Made by a program: the position numbers and the translations under genes. From Vibrio sinaloensis (GTDB lineage Bacteria > Pseudomonadota > Gammaproteobacteria > Enterobacterales > Vibrionaceae), in the NCBI RefSeq assembly GCF_000808535.1, contig NZ_JWLV01000045.1, positions 1 through 64,000 of the forward strand: a DNA stretch of 64,000 nt. The letters are read 5' to 3'. The notes under the pieces were generated by a model. The model was not told where the DNA came from. It saw only the letters and a list, made by a program, of their open reading frames with translations, and did no database searches. Shown here one piece after another: positions 49,948-58,743 of the stretch. Position 1 is the stretch's first letter, and the number at the start of each line of letters is the position of its first letter.

Positions 49948-50508
49948 TTATTGGGGAAGTTCGATAGACGCATTGGCGACATCAAGCCGAGAAAGCTGCG
50001 ACAAAAACTGAGTAATATTGGCCTTCGCTGAACCTTCATTGGCAATTTTTAAACGCTGCATACCGTCAAAGGCATCGTCAGTTGATGCTGTAAATGCAGC
50101 GGTAATGAGCTCATTAAATAGGACTTTCCCCGTGCTCTTTTCAATTAAGCGGTATTGAATGGATGACGTAACTGTCATGTCTAACCCAGCGAGTGGCTGA
50201 TCGACCTCAACGATGTCAGCAGACAGCGCATAGATTGAGTTCGCATTCTCAGCCAATAGCTGCTGAGACTGTAGCGAAGACTTTAATGCGATAGCAAAAT
50301 CATCGTTACCAATTTCTGATTGCAGCAACGGATTGGTCCATTTCCCCCCTGAAACCTTATCTATCGTGACAGAGTTCGTTAAATTCTCATCATATTGGTG
50401 ATTCACCGCACCATCTACTTTCATGTTTTTTACCTGTGCCGGTAACGCACAACCAAAAAGAAGTGCTGCAGAAAGCGCAACGAAAATAGTTTTGAAAAAG
50501 TTCATCAT
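49948..50508 (-). CDS. Predicted lipoprotein
   Basis: 186 residues with an N-terminal signal and lipobox LFGC (Cys at about 20), so it should be acylated and placed in a membrane facing the periplasm. The body is mixed alpha/beta and ends in SIELPQ. Two tandem ATG codons start it. It has no recognised family. Confidence 0.75.
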   Translation of the reverse strand: MMNFFKTIFVALSAALLFGCALPAQVKNMKVDGAVNHQYDENLTNSVTIDKVSGGKWTNPLLQSEIGNDDFAIALKSSLQSQQLLAENANSIYALSADIVEVDQPLAGLDMTVTSSIQYRLIEKSTGKVLFNELITAAFTASTDDAFDGMQRLKIANEGSAKANITQFLSQLSRLDVANASIELPQ

Positions 50509-50635
50509 TTACCTAATAACTAACGTTCATTGCCGCCCTAATTGCACACTTGCTTAGGAGTCGCAATGTCTTTATTTAAAAATTACGCGCTGAAGCAGGC
50601 CACAAAGCGTTCAATTGCAGTATTCAATCAAATAC

Positions 50636-51100
50636 TCATTGGTTTTCGGTTGGGCACTCACCGTCAACCTTCGGGATCTCAATGCCGTTCAAGCCGATTC
50701 GAGCACCACAAAAAAATACGCCACCAGAGCACTGCCCTCCCTCGTCTTTGAAGACGAGCATATTCCCTTTACGCGAGACGCTCAGCTCACAAAAGAAATC
50801 GTATTCTTCATCACTTTCTCGGTAGACAAGTACGTCCCCCTCACGTGTCATTTTGAGCGGGCCAGCCGCGTCTTCCGATGTTGAGCCTACCGAGCACACA
50901 TGGAAGTTGGCACCAAAAAGTGTCCCTTCAACGAAGTAATCTTCTACCACTCGAGTAACGTGCATGTATGAGGTTCTTTCTTCAGTTTCACCAGTGACTG
51001 CACTGGCAATATCATCTTTGACGAGGTAGCAGCCTTCAAACTCAGCCGCATATAACATTGATGAACATAATAAAACTAAGAATAGCAATCGCTTTAACAT
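50636..51100 (-). CDS. Hypothetical exported cysteine-rich protein
   Basis: 154 residues with a signal peptide (1-18, ending LYA) and a mature part with six cysteines, suggesting disulfides in the periplasm. It is beta-rich and ends in GECPTENQ. It lies 24 bases downstream of the next gene on the same strand, so the two may form a unit. Function unknown. Confidence 0.7.
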   Translation of the reverse strand: MLKRLLFLVLLCSSMLYAAEFEGCYLVKDDIASAVTGETEERTSYMHVTRVVEDYFVEGTLFGANFHVCSVGSTSEDAAGPLKMTREGDVLVYRESDEEYDFFCELSVSRKGNMLVFKDEGGQCSGGVFFCGARIGLNGIEIPKVDGECPTENQ

Positions 51101-51124
51101 AGCGCTCCTCGTTGAATAGATCGT

Positions 51125-51502
51125 TTACACATCGTCATTTGAGTAAATTGATATGGTTATCGAACCGCCAATTTCAGCAAGCTTTGTTACAGACTCTTGC
51201 GTAAGAATTGATTGAAAAGCCTTCGTGCTACCTACAGCTTCAAAACCAACATCAAACACACGTTTGCTCGCACTATCCCATAGCTTTCTTAAGTGCTGAG
51301 GTAAGCGATTAACGAGCTGGTAGTATTGATTGACTATCGCGTCCTCAGAGGTTTCACAGGTTTCGAAACTGCCAAACCACATATCGGCAACCTTCTCCAC
51401 ACGAAACACCATCACTTGATCTCCCCAATGTTCCACGAGAGGTCGAATATCTCGAGAAGACTCGATATCTAGGTCAATATTCAAAAAGTGAGTTTCACGC
51501 AT
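51125..51502 (-). CDS. Hypothetical protein, DUF4279-like C-terminus
   Basis: 125 residues, soluble and acidic. The end ITQESVTKLAEIGGSITISIYSND follows the pattern of DUF4279 proteins (a final helix and a GASLEISIY-like strand), but the N-terminal half is not recognisable. No enzymatic motif is seen. Confidence 0.6.
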   Translation of the reverse strand: MRETHFLNIDLDIESSRDIRPLVEHWGDQVMVFRVEKVADMWFGSFETCETSEDAIVNQYYQLVNRLPQHLRKLWDSASKRVFDVGFEAVGSTKAFQSILTQESVTKLAEIGGSITISIYSNDDV

Positions 51503-51603
51503 CGTTGGACACCCGATTTAACTGATGCCGGGATTATATAATCGAACAGCCACGGAGGTGGGATAGGCTTACAGGCGCTTACGTTTTAACCTGTTGTGAT
51601 GAT

Positions 51604-52290
51604 TTAGATAAGCCAGTCAAATGATCGATTTAAAAACTGCCCAACGTTTTGTTTTACTATTTCACCATGTGACATGACTAGAGTTTGGGGCTTCCACGCA
51701 AGCAGGCGTTCAAGGTGGATACGAGCGTCTTCTTTCCCAAACATAAAACTCAAACGCCAGTCTAAGGGCGTTTTTCCGTTTGGAGCCAATATGCCGACAC
51801 CTCGCGCAACCAGTCTCTGCCAATAGTTAAAATCCTCTCCTGAGAAATTTTCAACCAAGTCCGTGACAATCAAGGTTCTCGAAGTAACATGGAAAAACAC
51901 ACACTCTTCCATAACAGGCGACCCAGAAAACAACTCTTGTTCAATTTCCCCTGCCCAAAGCGCTTCTGTCGAAGAGTTCAGCGATCCTTCGAAGGTAAGA
52001 TCGGAGCGCTTTTTTATGGCCTCATCGGTTCCAAATAACAACGCTTGAGGGTAAGCACTCAGCCAGTCAGAGATAAAGAGATGATGTAAATGGTTGGGCG
52101 CAATCAGATACTTTACTTCCCCAAGTTGTGCTATTTGCTCGCTTAACGCTGGTGACATTTTGATCGGACTATGAATCCAGAGCTCGCCAGTTGCCAAACG
52201 AATAACGGTCATCCTTGTTTTGAAAGGAAAACCCAAGAAGGATACGGTCGTGCCGTCACATATCCAAATATTTTCACCTAGCTTTTCCAT
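51604..52290 (-). CDS. DUF4336 metallo-beta-lactamase-like protein
   Basis: About 228 residues from the ATG placed 8 bases after GGAGG. The segments LWIHSPIKMSPALSEQI and YLIAPNHLHHLFISDW follow the DUF4336 pattern, and MSHGE near the C-terminus supplies a further histidine. DUF4336 proteins are cytoplasmic relatives of the metallo-beta-lactamase fold. No substrate is known. Confidence 0.75.
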   Translation of the reverse strand: MEKLGENIWICDGTTVSFLGFPFKTRMTVIRLATGELWIHSPIKMSPALSEQIAQLGEVKYLIAPNHLHHLFISDWLSAYPQALLFGTDEAIKKRSDLTFEGSLNSSTEALWAGEIEQELFSGSPVMEECVFFHVTSRTLIVTDLVENFSGEDFNYWQRLVARGVGILAPNGKTPLDWRLSFMFGKEDARIHLERLLAWKPQTLVMSHGEIVKQNVGQFLNRSFDWLI

Positions 52291-52372
52291 AAGTATCCCC
52301 TCCAATTATTTAAACTGCCTGCGTTTGCGCTTTAACTAAACAAGACGCTAGCTAATCCATCATTTCGGTGTG

Positions 52373-53248
52373 TCACCTTGATGTACTCTCGTCAAAAGCT
52401 CGAATCGAACCTTGCTTTTTAATATATCGACACACCAACTCTTTGGTCTTAAACAAAGGACTGATGGGCACAACAAGATTTAGTTTTTCAATTTCTACTG
52501 CCGCGATCCCATTGTTAGATTCAAACTGCGCCCAGTTGACCTCTTCCACGCTTTTGATGACCTGAGCTTTTAATAGGAGCTGAGCGAACTCTTCTGGACT
52601 ATAACCCTGTGGTTCGGCAATAAAATGTTGCCTTTCAGTGGGCTGTTCTTGAGCGAGCAACAAATAGAATCGTGCAATATCGTCAACGTGGACATATTGA
52701 TTGTGGCCCTCTGAGGGAAGTGCAACCTGGATGGATTGGTTAGCCAATGATTGCACAATACGCTGCAGTTGACAGTTTTCACCACCATAAACCACGCTCG
52801 GGCAGTAAACGATGTGCCATTTTTGTTCGATGGCAGTGTTTATCGTTCGGACGTCCGGTTCCACTACCTTAAGTGGCTGTAACCGAAAGTGCAGTAGGTC
52901 ATCGCTTGTTGCGTGGCCAAATAACCAGACACCTGAGGTATGAATTTTTGTCGCGTTATTCGCAGCAAACGTGTCCAACGTCTGTAATAGTTTGAACTCT
53001 ATCTGTGCAATATCTTCTGGCGAAAACTCTAACCAATGTGGACGTGCGCAATTGACTACGACATCAAAATAACTGACAAGCTCAGACGCATTTACTTCCA
53101 TACCACTTATATAGCAAGCTATCTGGCCGCGTCGATTATAAGTGAACACATTATAGCCGCTATAAAGAAAACCCTCGCCGACGTGACGACCAATATAGCC
53201 CGTTGCCCCAGCGATGAGTACGCTCTTGGTTCTATTTGCCTCTTCCAT
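52373..53248 (-). CDS. NAD(P)-binding epimerase/dehydratase family protein
   Basis: 291 residues with an N-terminal Rossmann motif GATGYIGRHVGEG and an extended-SDR-like body; the usual YxxxK is not obvious (VYGGENCQLQR is in the corresponding region), so catalytic class is uncertain. It may act on a nucleotide sugar or be an atypical reductase. It neighbours the DUF4336 gene and a HAD gene without clear functional linkage. Confidence 0.75.
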   Translation of the reverse strand: MEEANRTKSVLIAGATGYIGRHVGEGFLYSGYNVFTYNRRGQIACYISGMEVNASELVSYFDVVVNCARPHWLEFSPEDIAQIEFKLLQTLDTFAANNATKIHTSGVWLFGHATSDDLLHFRLQPLKVVEPDVRTINTAIEQKWHIVYCPSVVYGGENCQLQRIVQSLANQSIQVALPSEGHNQYVHVDDIARFYLLLAQEQPTERQHFIAEPQGYSPEEFAQLLLKAQVIKSVEEVNWAQFESNNGIAAVEIEKLNLVVPISPLFKTKELVCRYIKKQGSIRAFDESTSR

Positions 53249-53326
53249 GGCTTACCGTCTGTATAGATGATTGTTAGTGAAAGATTACGCGCCAAATCCC
53301 AAATCTCTGTATAAATGACATGCTAA

Positions 53327-53950
53327 TTACAGTGACAATTCAATACCTTTTGAAATTAGTGCCAGCTCACATTGATGCGCATTTTCGAACTGAATTCCCT
53401 GAATGCCAACGGACTCTGCTCCTTCAACGTTATGTGCCATATCGTCAATAAACACCGTTTCAGAAGCTTCTAAATCATAGTGAGAGAGCAGCGACCGATA
53501 AATCTCAGGCTGAGGCTTTAATAAGCCAAAATCCGCTGAAACGATAGCGCCATCAAACAGTGGCCAAAAATCGTGCGTTTCTTTGAGGTGAGCAACAATT
53601 TCGTGGACATTATCAGTCAAAGCAAACACACGGTAACCTGCGGATTTACAACATTGAATCAGCTCAACCGAGCCATGAATCAGTATTTGCGTGCGCTTGA
53701 CATAATAGAATAATCTCTCACACTCTAACTCAGTAAAACCCAATAATGCTTGATACTGCGCCTTTGCCTCACTCTCAGTTAATAGGCCTTTATTCAAGTC
53801 TAACCACGTCGGCGATTGAAATATCAGCCTCGCTTTCTCTTCCAACGAATCGATATTTCCAAAAGTGAGCCTAACTATTTCTAGCGGAGACCACCGCACC
53901 ACAACGTTACCGATATCAAACACAATATTTTTTATCTTACTCGCTGTCAT
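53327..53950 (-). CDS. HAD-superfamily subclass IA hydrolase
   Basis: 207 residues with the nucleophile FDIGNVVVRW, motif II in ALTDN, the Lys in LLKPQPEIY and the acidic motif FIDDMAHN. It is YihX-like in character (sugar phosphate phosphatase). It is the last clear chromosomal gene before the integron remnant. Confidence 0.88.
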   Translation of the reverse strand: MTASKIKNIVFDIGNVVVRWSPLEIVRLTFGNIDSLEEKARLIFQSPTWLDLNKGLLTESEAKAQYQALLGFTELECERLFYYVKRTQILIHGSVELIQCCKSAGYRVFALTDNVHEIVAHLKETHDFWPLFDGAIVSADFGLLKPQPEIYRSLLSHYDLEASETVFIDDMAHNVEGAESVGIQGIQFENAHQCELALISKGIELSL

Positions 53951-54058
53951 TACCCTCTCCTTTCAGCCTCACTTCACGATAAACACTTAAACGATAAATT
54001 CATCCAGTATTACATGCCGAAAGGAATCTTTAACGTTCACAAATTCGTCCTACAATTT

Positions 54059-54090
54059 TGCGATTGTAAAACACCTCGATGTATTTGAAG
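54059..54090 (-). mobile_element. 32-bp relic of an IS3-type transposase gene
   Basis: This segment matches 54604-54635 of the adjacent IS orfB with two mismatches and keeps the codons for EYIEVFYNR. It is too far from the IS and in the wrong place to be part of it. It marks an older insertion or recombination at the end of the array. Confidence 0.7.
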
Positions 54091-54517
54091 TTTCCTGCCA
54101 GTGTTTAAGTTGTTGTTTTGAAAGCAGATTACCCGAAACCAAATAAGCAACCAAACACCCACTGGCTTTTTGTGATACAAGAACCATAAAAGCCGCTATG
54201 TTTGAGCCAAGATTCTAACGAGCACGAAATGCAGACCTCTAGCAACAAAGACGGTTTTGAACCCGATAAACCCAAAGCTGCAAACTAACAGCAAATTCGA
54301 AAGCTTCAATTGACTTGCCCTTTCCACACTTTGAGCCAGTGAAATTCACAACCAATCGACTGTGAAAACCAATGAGGCAACCAACGAATATTGGCATGTT
54401 TTACGGCTGGAGAGACTCAAAAATTTGAGCCGACAATGTTGAGTTTCCGACATAGAAAAACGAATGCTCAAAGAGAACTAAGAAGATGAGTACAAAGAAC
54501 TTTCCTGCCCGTCGCTG
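54087..54517 (-). repeat. Repeated integron cassette body, copy A
   Basis: About 430 bases alike over almost their whole length to copies B (62605-63028) and C (63157-63580), ending in the shared ...CTGCCCGTCGC. Its own attC, expected at the left, is missing and replaced by an IS relic; the right end is cut by the IS3 element. No gene of normal size is present, only a 52-codon frame and part of an attC-spanning frame. Confidence 0.8.
54239..54397 (-). CDS. Conserved 52-codon frame in cassette copy A
   Basis: ATG to TAG, 52 residues with FVGCLIGF near the start, TGSKC in the middle and a final CC. The same frame and length is kept in copy B, and in copy C apart from one internal stop. No ribosome site is visible, and differences between A and B by codon position are about 5, 11 and 14, a weak third-position bias only. 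It may be a short protein or a byproduct of conserved RNA/DNA. Confidence 0.3.
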   Translation of the reverse strand: MPIFVGCLIGFHSRLVVNFTGSKCGKGKSIEAFEFAVSLQLWVYRVQNRLCC

Positions 54518-54548
54518 GTGTACCCCACAAAAAGTAGACAGTACATAA

Positions 54549-55400
54549 CTACATACTTTCGTACTCAACCGGGCTGACATGCCCCAACGCTGAGTGCCTT
54601 CTTCTGCGATTGTAAAATACCTCGATGTATTCGAAGATACCCATTCGGGCTTCTTCGAGGGTTTGGTAGTCTTCTGCGTATATCAGTTCGACTTTCAGTC
54701 GACTGTAGAACGACTCCATCACAGCATTATCCCAACAGTTACCCTGCCGACTCATTCTCGGTACACCTCCATGCTTACGCATGAAGTCTTGATATTTATA
54801 TGCTCTGTATTGTACACCACGGTCCGAATGGATGATGACGCCCTTAGGCGGCTTACGTGACTCAAATGCCATTTTTAGCGCATTGGTTATGAGCTCAACT
54901 GTCATCGATGTCCCTAGCGACCAACCCACGATGCGTCTCGAGTGCAAGTCCATCACTGTCGCTAAGAAGAGCCAACGGCTCTTCACCCAGATATACGTGA
55001 TGTCCGTGACCCACTTCTGATTTGGCGTCTCAGACTCAAAGTCTCTTCGCAGTAAGTTGTCAGCAACATTCGTCATCGCAGCCACATCCTTGCTGTATTT
55101 AAACCCTTTACCATTCCGTGCCCTGATACCTTTTTCCTTCATGATATCAGCCACATAATTCACGCAGCAGGCATGGCCTGCTTCGTTTAACTCTTCGGCT
55201 ATTCGCACTGAACCGTAACGTGCCCGATATTGGGCAAAGGTACACATGACGAGCTGTTCAACGCGCTCCCGCCGCTTTGAACGCTCACTCGGCGTATGAT
55301 GACACCACTTATAGTAACCGCCTCGACTCACCTCTAACGTACGGCACATTAAGCTGATGGAGTACTCGCCGACATAGCTTTCAATAAACTCGTACTTCAC
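54549..55400 (-). CDS. IS3-family transposase OrfB (DDE integrase domain)
   Basis: 283 residues. The catalytic DDE residues are visible in WVTDITYIW, VIIHSDRGVQY and DNAVMESFYSRLK. The N-terminus has the HTH_21-like RARYGSVRIAEEL motif. It overlaps orfA by 4 bases in the -1 frame and is expected to be made mainly as an OrfAB fusion. No internal stop, so the element may be active. Confidence 0.95.
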   Translation of the reverse strand: MKYEFIESYVGEYSISLMCRTLEVSRGGYYKWCHHTPSERSKRRERVEQLVMCTFAQYRARYGSVRIAEELNEAGHACCVNYVADIMKEKGIRARNGKGFKYSKDVAAMTNVADNLLRRDFESETPNQKWVTDITYIWVKSRWLFLATVMDLHSRRIVGWSLGTSMTVELITNALKMAFESRKPPKGVIIHSDRGVQYRAYKYQDFMRKHGGVPRMSRQGNCWDNAVMESFYSRLKVELIYAEDYQTLEEARMGIFEYIEVFYNRRRRHSALGHVSPVEYESM

Positions 55401-55705
55401 TCTTGCTGCTTCGCGAAGTACGCCGAGACCTTTTTTAGGAATTCCATTTCATCTTTGAGTCGCTTGTTTTCGCGCCTTAGCGCTCGAAGCTCTTCGGACT
55501 CTTTCTTCGAATAATCGACACCATCTAAGGTGTTAAACTGTTTATCAGATAGGCGTGTGAACTGGCGCTTCCAGTTCCGGATCTGCTGGGCACTGATGCC
55601 CAGCTCCTTGGCAACGGAGACGGCTGTTCGGCCAGGAAGACTGGCCAAGCGGACTGCTTCTTTTCGGAACTCTTCGGTGTACGCTGGATTACGATGTTTA
55701 GCCAT
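55397..55705 (-). CDS. IS3-family transposase OrfA
   Basis: 102 residues: a helix-turn-helix (VAKELGISAQQIRNWKRQF) and a leucine-zipper-like tail (ELRALRRENKRLKDEMEFL). A slippery AAAAAAG (55436-55430) lies 33 bases before the stop, followed by GTACTTC/GAAGTAC able to form a stem, the usual signals for -1 frameshifting into orfB. Confidence 0.95.
   Translation of the reverse strand: MAKHRNPAYTEEFRKEAVRLASLPGRTAVSVAKELGISAQQIRNWKRQFTRLSDKQFNTLDGVDYSKKESEELRALRRENKRLKDEMEFLKKVSAYFAKQQE
55430..55436 (-). promoter_or_regulatory. Programmed -1 frameshift site
   Basis: AAAAAAG on the minus strand in the orfA-orfB overlap zone; orfB is in the -1 frame relative to orfA, and a downstream inverted repeat (GTACTTC/GAAGTAC) is present. 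Confidence 0.8.
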
Positions 55706-55773
55706 AAATCACCTCTCAATTAGACCCTAGATCTAACTTAGTAAAGTGTCTACTAAACGTGGGGTACTCGGAA

Positions 55774-55900
55774 ACATAACGCCAAATTAAGGTGTGAACA
55801 ACGCTAACCACCTTGCCTAAAGCATTGTGCCATAAACACTAAACCGACTTGAAGTGAAATCGCCAAGCGTTGTGAATCACTCTTAAATTTATTGTTATGT
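55774..55900 (-). repeat. attC site 1
   Basis: 127-bp VCR/VPR-type recombination site. Outer cores ACATAAC and GTTATGT bracket inner boxes such as GAACAACGC and GCGTTGTGAATC. It belongs to the zinc-ribbon cassette to its right and is the leftmost complete attC. Confidence 0.93.
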
Positions 55901-55911
55901 TGTGGTTTCAA

Positions 55912-56319
55912 CTATTCCACGATTCTTACCATATATGGTTCTCGTTCATCACTATAAGTGCATGCTCCGTCTACGACTATCATATTGGGATTGTGTAAGT
56001 ATTCCACTGAGTCTCGTACAATTGGAATTTCAGCATGACAATGCTTACAGTTGGGACCACGATTTGGCACAAATTGACCACCACAACTGCATTTAGGCAA
56101 TGTATTCATTATTTGTTCGAGAATAGCTTGAGACTTATCAGACCAAACTAGACGTTGATCCGATGCTCTATGAATAACATTGGAGCATGTATCACAGTAG
56201 AAGTGAGGAAAACATTGACTCATTCCACTCGACCGCCATGCCGGTGTGAGCCCATCACACTGATTGCATCTGAGGTCACCTACCCATTGTAAAGCTCTTG
56301 AATATTCGACAATTTTCAT
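55912..56319 (-). CDS. Cassette protein with zinc-ribbon cysteine pairs
   Basis: About 135 residues from the ATG 5 bases after GGAG. Three cysteine clusters, CNQC, CDTC and CSCGG...CKHC, suggest one or two structural zinc sites. No catalytic domain is recognised. It is the only gene in its cassette. Confidence 0.7.
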   Translation of the reverse strand: MKIVEYSRALQWVGDLRCNQCDGLTPAWRSSGMSQCFPHFYCDTCSNVIHRASDQRLVWSDKSQAILEQIMNTLPKCSCGGQFVPNRGPNCKHCHAEIPIVRDSVEYLHNPNMIVVDGACTYSDEREPYMVRIVE

Positions 56320-56347
56320 CCACAACTCCTTCGCATGACTGAAAACA

Positions 56348-56474
56348 ACATAACGCCCAATTAAGTAGTGAACAACGCGACCACCTAACTAAAACGTTGT
56401 GCCATAAAACACTAAACTTAACCTAGAATGCAGATCGACAAGCGTTGTGAATCTGCTTAAATTGTTTGTTATGT
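56348..56474 (-). repeat. attC site 2
   Basis: 127 bp from ACATAAC to GTTATGT with the usual inner GAACAACGC and GCGTTGTGAATC boxes. It is the attC of the gene-poor cassette to its right. Confidence 0.93.
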
Positions 56475-56928
56475 TTTACCACAAGTTACTGACTTACTTG
56501 AGAAAGAACTGCTATTTCTGAACAGTTATCTGAACCAAACCGCAAGGCAGATACAAGCTTGGCCACCAAAGGCGCCCAACCTAAAACAGGTATGAACACT
56601 TCCCTGCTCAATGAGGCAACCCGACTTAGCACCAACAAGCGCCCTCTCTTTCCAACCAAAGCGCAAGACAATGCTAACTTGCCGAGGCAACTGCCAAGCT
56701 AGGATGCTGCTGGGGAAAGAACCTCAAAGCGACTTTAAGCCAGAGAAACTAAAACCTAACCTGCTCGACCTGACAATGAAGCAACCCGCGAACATTGGCA
56801 TGTTTTACGGGCTGAGAGATTCAAGAATTTAGGCCAACAATACGGATTTGCTGAGTCTAATCGGAACAAATTGCCAGAGGGACAAAGAACTAGAGCCTAA
56901 GACATTTAAGCCTTTGAAATACAAGTAA
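56475..56928 (-). other. Gene-poor cassette, partial relative of the repeated cassette
   Basis: 454 bases without a convincing gene. About 70 bases near 56770-56840 resemble the repeated cassette, including the start of its short frame (MPMFAGCFI), but the frame stops after 25 codons. A 61-codon minus frame at 56486-56671 has no supporting signal. Confidence 0.6.
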
Positions 56929-57056
56929 ACATAACGCCACGTTAAGTAGTGAGCAACGCCTACCACCCAACCTAAACCATTGTGCTGTAAACACTAAAAC
57001 TGAATAAAACCTAAAATGCCCAGCGTTGCGAATCTGCCTTAAACGCTTTGTTATAG
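56929..57056 (-). repeat. attC site 3
   Basis: 128 bp from ACATAAC to GTTATAG; inner boxes GAGCAACGC and GCGTTGCGAATC. It belongs to the small membrane protein cassette. Confidence 0.93.
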
Positions 57057-57061
57057 CGCAA

Positions 57062-57460
57062 TTAAAACGACCAATTTACAGATTTTAAATAAACCGATAC
57101 ATCCTCCAAGGTGAGAACTACAAAATAAAACATCACTCCGTAGAGATAAACTCCCATTTGAAAAACGTCTTTAAGTTTGAAAGGTGAACCAACCTTTTCA
57201 CTAAAGGTCCTCATAAGTAATTCTTTATCTTTTTCATTATCTGCAAACCTAACTAGTTCTCGATACTCCTTAGTAGATTGAAACTCGGGAGCCCCTAGTA
57301 GTAACGACATAATAATAGGCAATGAAAATAGTGCCATTTTCTGAGGGTTGTCAAATGAAAGACATGCCAGTGATATCGAAAACGAAACAATGCCAACTAC
57401 ATGATTAAAGTAGTTTTTGTTGGAAATACAATCTTCCTTGAACTTTGTAAGATCTAACAT
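57062..57460 (-). CDS. Cassette-encoded membrane protein
   Basis: 132 residues with three hydrophobic segments (about 20-37, 42-56 and 100-118) and a charged cytoplasmic-type loop between. GAGGAT precedes the ATG. Its stop is 5 bases from the attC, standard for a cassette. No family is recognised; small membrane proteins in such arrays are sometimes effectors of phage defence, but nothing here proves that. Confidence 0.7.
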   Translation of the reverse strand: MLDLTKFKEDCISNKNYFNHVVGIVSFSISLACLSFDNPQKMALFSLPIIMSLLLGAPEFQSTKEYRELVRFADNEKDKELLMRTFSEKVGSPFKLKDVFQMGVYLYGVMFYFVVLTLEDVSVYLKSVNWSF

Positions 57461-57481
57461 CTATCCTCTCTTGTCTATGCG

Positions 57482-57608
57482 CTATAACACCGCGTTAAGT
57501 GGTGAACAACGCAACCACCAAACTTAAACCACTGTACCTTAAACACTTAAGCTGACTTGAACTGAAATCGCCAAGCGTTGTGAATCCGCCTTAAACGCTT
57601 TGTCATAC
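57482..57608 (-). repeat. attC site 4 with altered core
   Basis: 127 bp from CTATAAC to GTCATAC. The right core has GTC where all other sites here have GTT, which should weaken pairing or recombination. The GNAT gene's stop codon uses these bases. Confidence 0.88.
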
Positions 57609-58064
57609 CGCTGTCTGCCGCTCCAGACGAACTTCTATTGCTTTAACGTTTGAGCTATCAGCCAATTCAAAAATATCTGACTCAATACGCTCTGTAACCT
57701 TGAAACCTAGTGCCTCAAAGATCTCTACATTACCAGTTTGCTCAACGCACCAAACTGAGAGCAAGCCTGCATTTGAGAACATACGCTCTGCTTCTAAAAT
57801 TAAGCTTCGAGCTACACCTTTTTTACGACATTCAGGCATGACAGCAAGTGTACTTAAATTAAGCGTATTTCCGGACAACCTAACCTTTATAAGACCCACT
57901 AGCTGGTGATCTAAATAATACCCCAAACAAGTCCACTCATTTGTTGAACTAGCTTGGTTTCTTTGAGCTTCGGAAGTTGGACGATAGATTTTTCGTAGCT
58001 CGGAGAAGCTTGTTTTTGATAGAGATAAGAGCGCCTGATCTGTGCCACTTATTTGCTTTATCAT
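57603..58064 (-). CDS. Cassette-encoded GNAT acetyltransferase
   Basis: 153 residues from the ATG after AAGGAG. The acetyl-CoA motif PECRKKGVARSLI is intact, with a C-terminal EIFEALGFKV. Its TGA lies inside the core of attC 4. Substrate unknown; it could modify a small molecule or a protein. Confidence 0.88.
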   Translation of the reverse strand: MIKQISGTDQALLSLSKTSFSELRKIYRPTSEAQRNQASSTNEWTCLGYYLDHQLVGLIKVRLSGNTLNLSTLAVMPECRKKGVARSLILEAERMFSNAGLLSVWCVEQTGNVEIFEALGFKVTERIESDIFELADSSNVKAIEVRLERQTAV

Positions 58065-58080
58065 TGATTTCTCCTTTGCG

Positions 58081-58206
58081 GTATAACGCCAAATTAAGGT
58101 GTGAACAACGCTAACACCTTACCTAAAGCATTGTGTCATAAACACTAAACTAACTTGAAGTAACGGCGCCAAGCGTTGTGAATCACTCTTAAATTTATTG
58201 TTATGG
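58081..58206 (-). repeat. attC site 5
   Basis: 126 bp from GTATAAC to GTTATGG, inner boxes GAACAACGC and GCGTTGTGAATC. Confidence 0.93.
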
Positions 58207-58548
58207 CGAGACTCTAAAGCGCTTCATTGACTCTCTTCTAGAGCCCATTAGCTCTTGATATGATGACACATCAATTTTAAAGCGAATGTGATTCTTATCG
58301 TGTCGTATGTAGAAACCAGATTTATTCTCACGTAAATAATTCGTAGGAATCTCGAGCAAATGTATGCTGGCGCCATCTTCGAGTAAGAAATAGATTTGCT
58401 TGAGCCGGCTGTCATCAATTTTGTCTAATGAAACCTCTAGCCACCAAACTGGTAATGCCTTGTTGATCTTCGAAAAATGCGTATTCCGACTTCGAAAGTC
58501 AACGCCATATCTACTTCTCGCTCGTTGCATTGCTTCTGACTTTTTCAT
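58201..58548 (-). CDS. Hypothetical cassette protein
   Basis: 115 residues, basic, soluble, with a mixed alpha/beta pattern (PVWWLEVSLDKI; IYFLLEDGASIHLLEIPTNYL). AGGA lies 8 bases before the ATG. Its TAA is made from the GTTA of attC 5. Function unknown. Confidence 0.7.
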   Translation of the reverse strand: MKKSEAMQRARSRYGVDFRSRNTHFSKINKALPVWWLEVSLDKIDDSRLKQIYFLLEDGASIHLLEIPTNYLRENKSGFYIRHDKNHIRFKIDVSSYQELMGSRRESMKRFRVSP

Positions 58549-58614
58549 GATTCATGTCCTATCCTTGGATACAAATCAATTATAGCAACTGATTGAATAT
58601 GACTTGTTCGTGCG

Positions 58615-58742
58615 CCATAACGCCCAATTAAGGGGTGAACAACGCCTCCCCCAAACCTAAAGCATTGTGCCATAAACACTAAATTTGAAGTAGAAGCAAA
58701 AATGCCAAGCGTTGTGAATCCCTCTTAAATTGCTTGTTATAA
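58615..58742 (-). repeat. attC site 6
   Basis: 128 bp from CCATAAC to GTTATAA, with typical inner boxes. Confidence 0.93.
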
Positions 58743-58743
58743 G

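Larger units (their letters stand above)
54520..55768 (-). mobile_element. IS3-family insertion sequence
   Basis: About 1.25 kb bounded by imperfect inverted repeats, GTACCCCAC-N4-AGTAGACA at both ends. It carries orfA and orfB in the minus direction with a frameshift window. No target duplication is seen: the left flank is the end of a repeated cassette (CCGTCGC) and the right flank is a few bases before an attC, so the insertion was accompanied by or followed by deletion. Confidence 0.88.

Noticed and set aside
48654..53950. Decayed integron cassettes left of the array
   Set aside because: The genes share orientation with the array, but no attC-like boxes could be found between them, so the idea is unsupported.
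54594..54860. 88-codon plus-strand frame in the IS3 element
   Set aside because: It is antisense to the intact orfB, which has the catalytic DDE residues.
56486..56671. 61-codon minus frame in the gene-poor cassette
   Set aside because: No ribosome site, no motif and no homologous frame in the other cassettes; left out as a gene.
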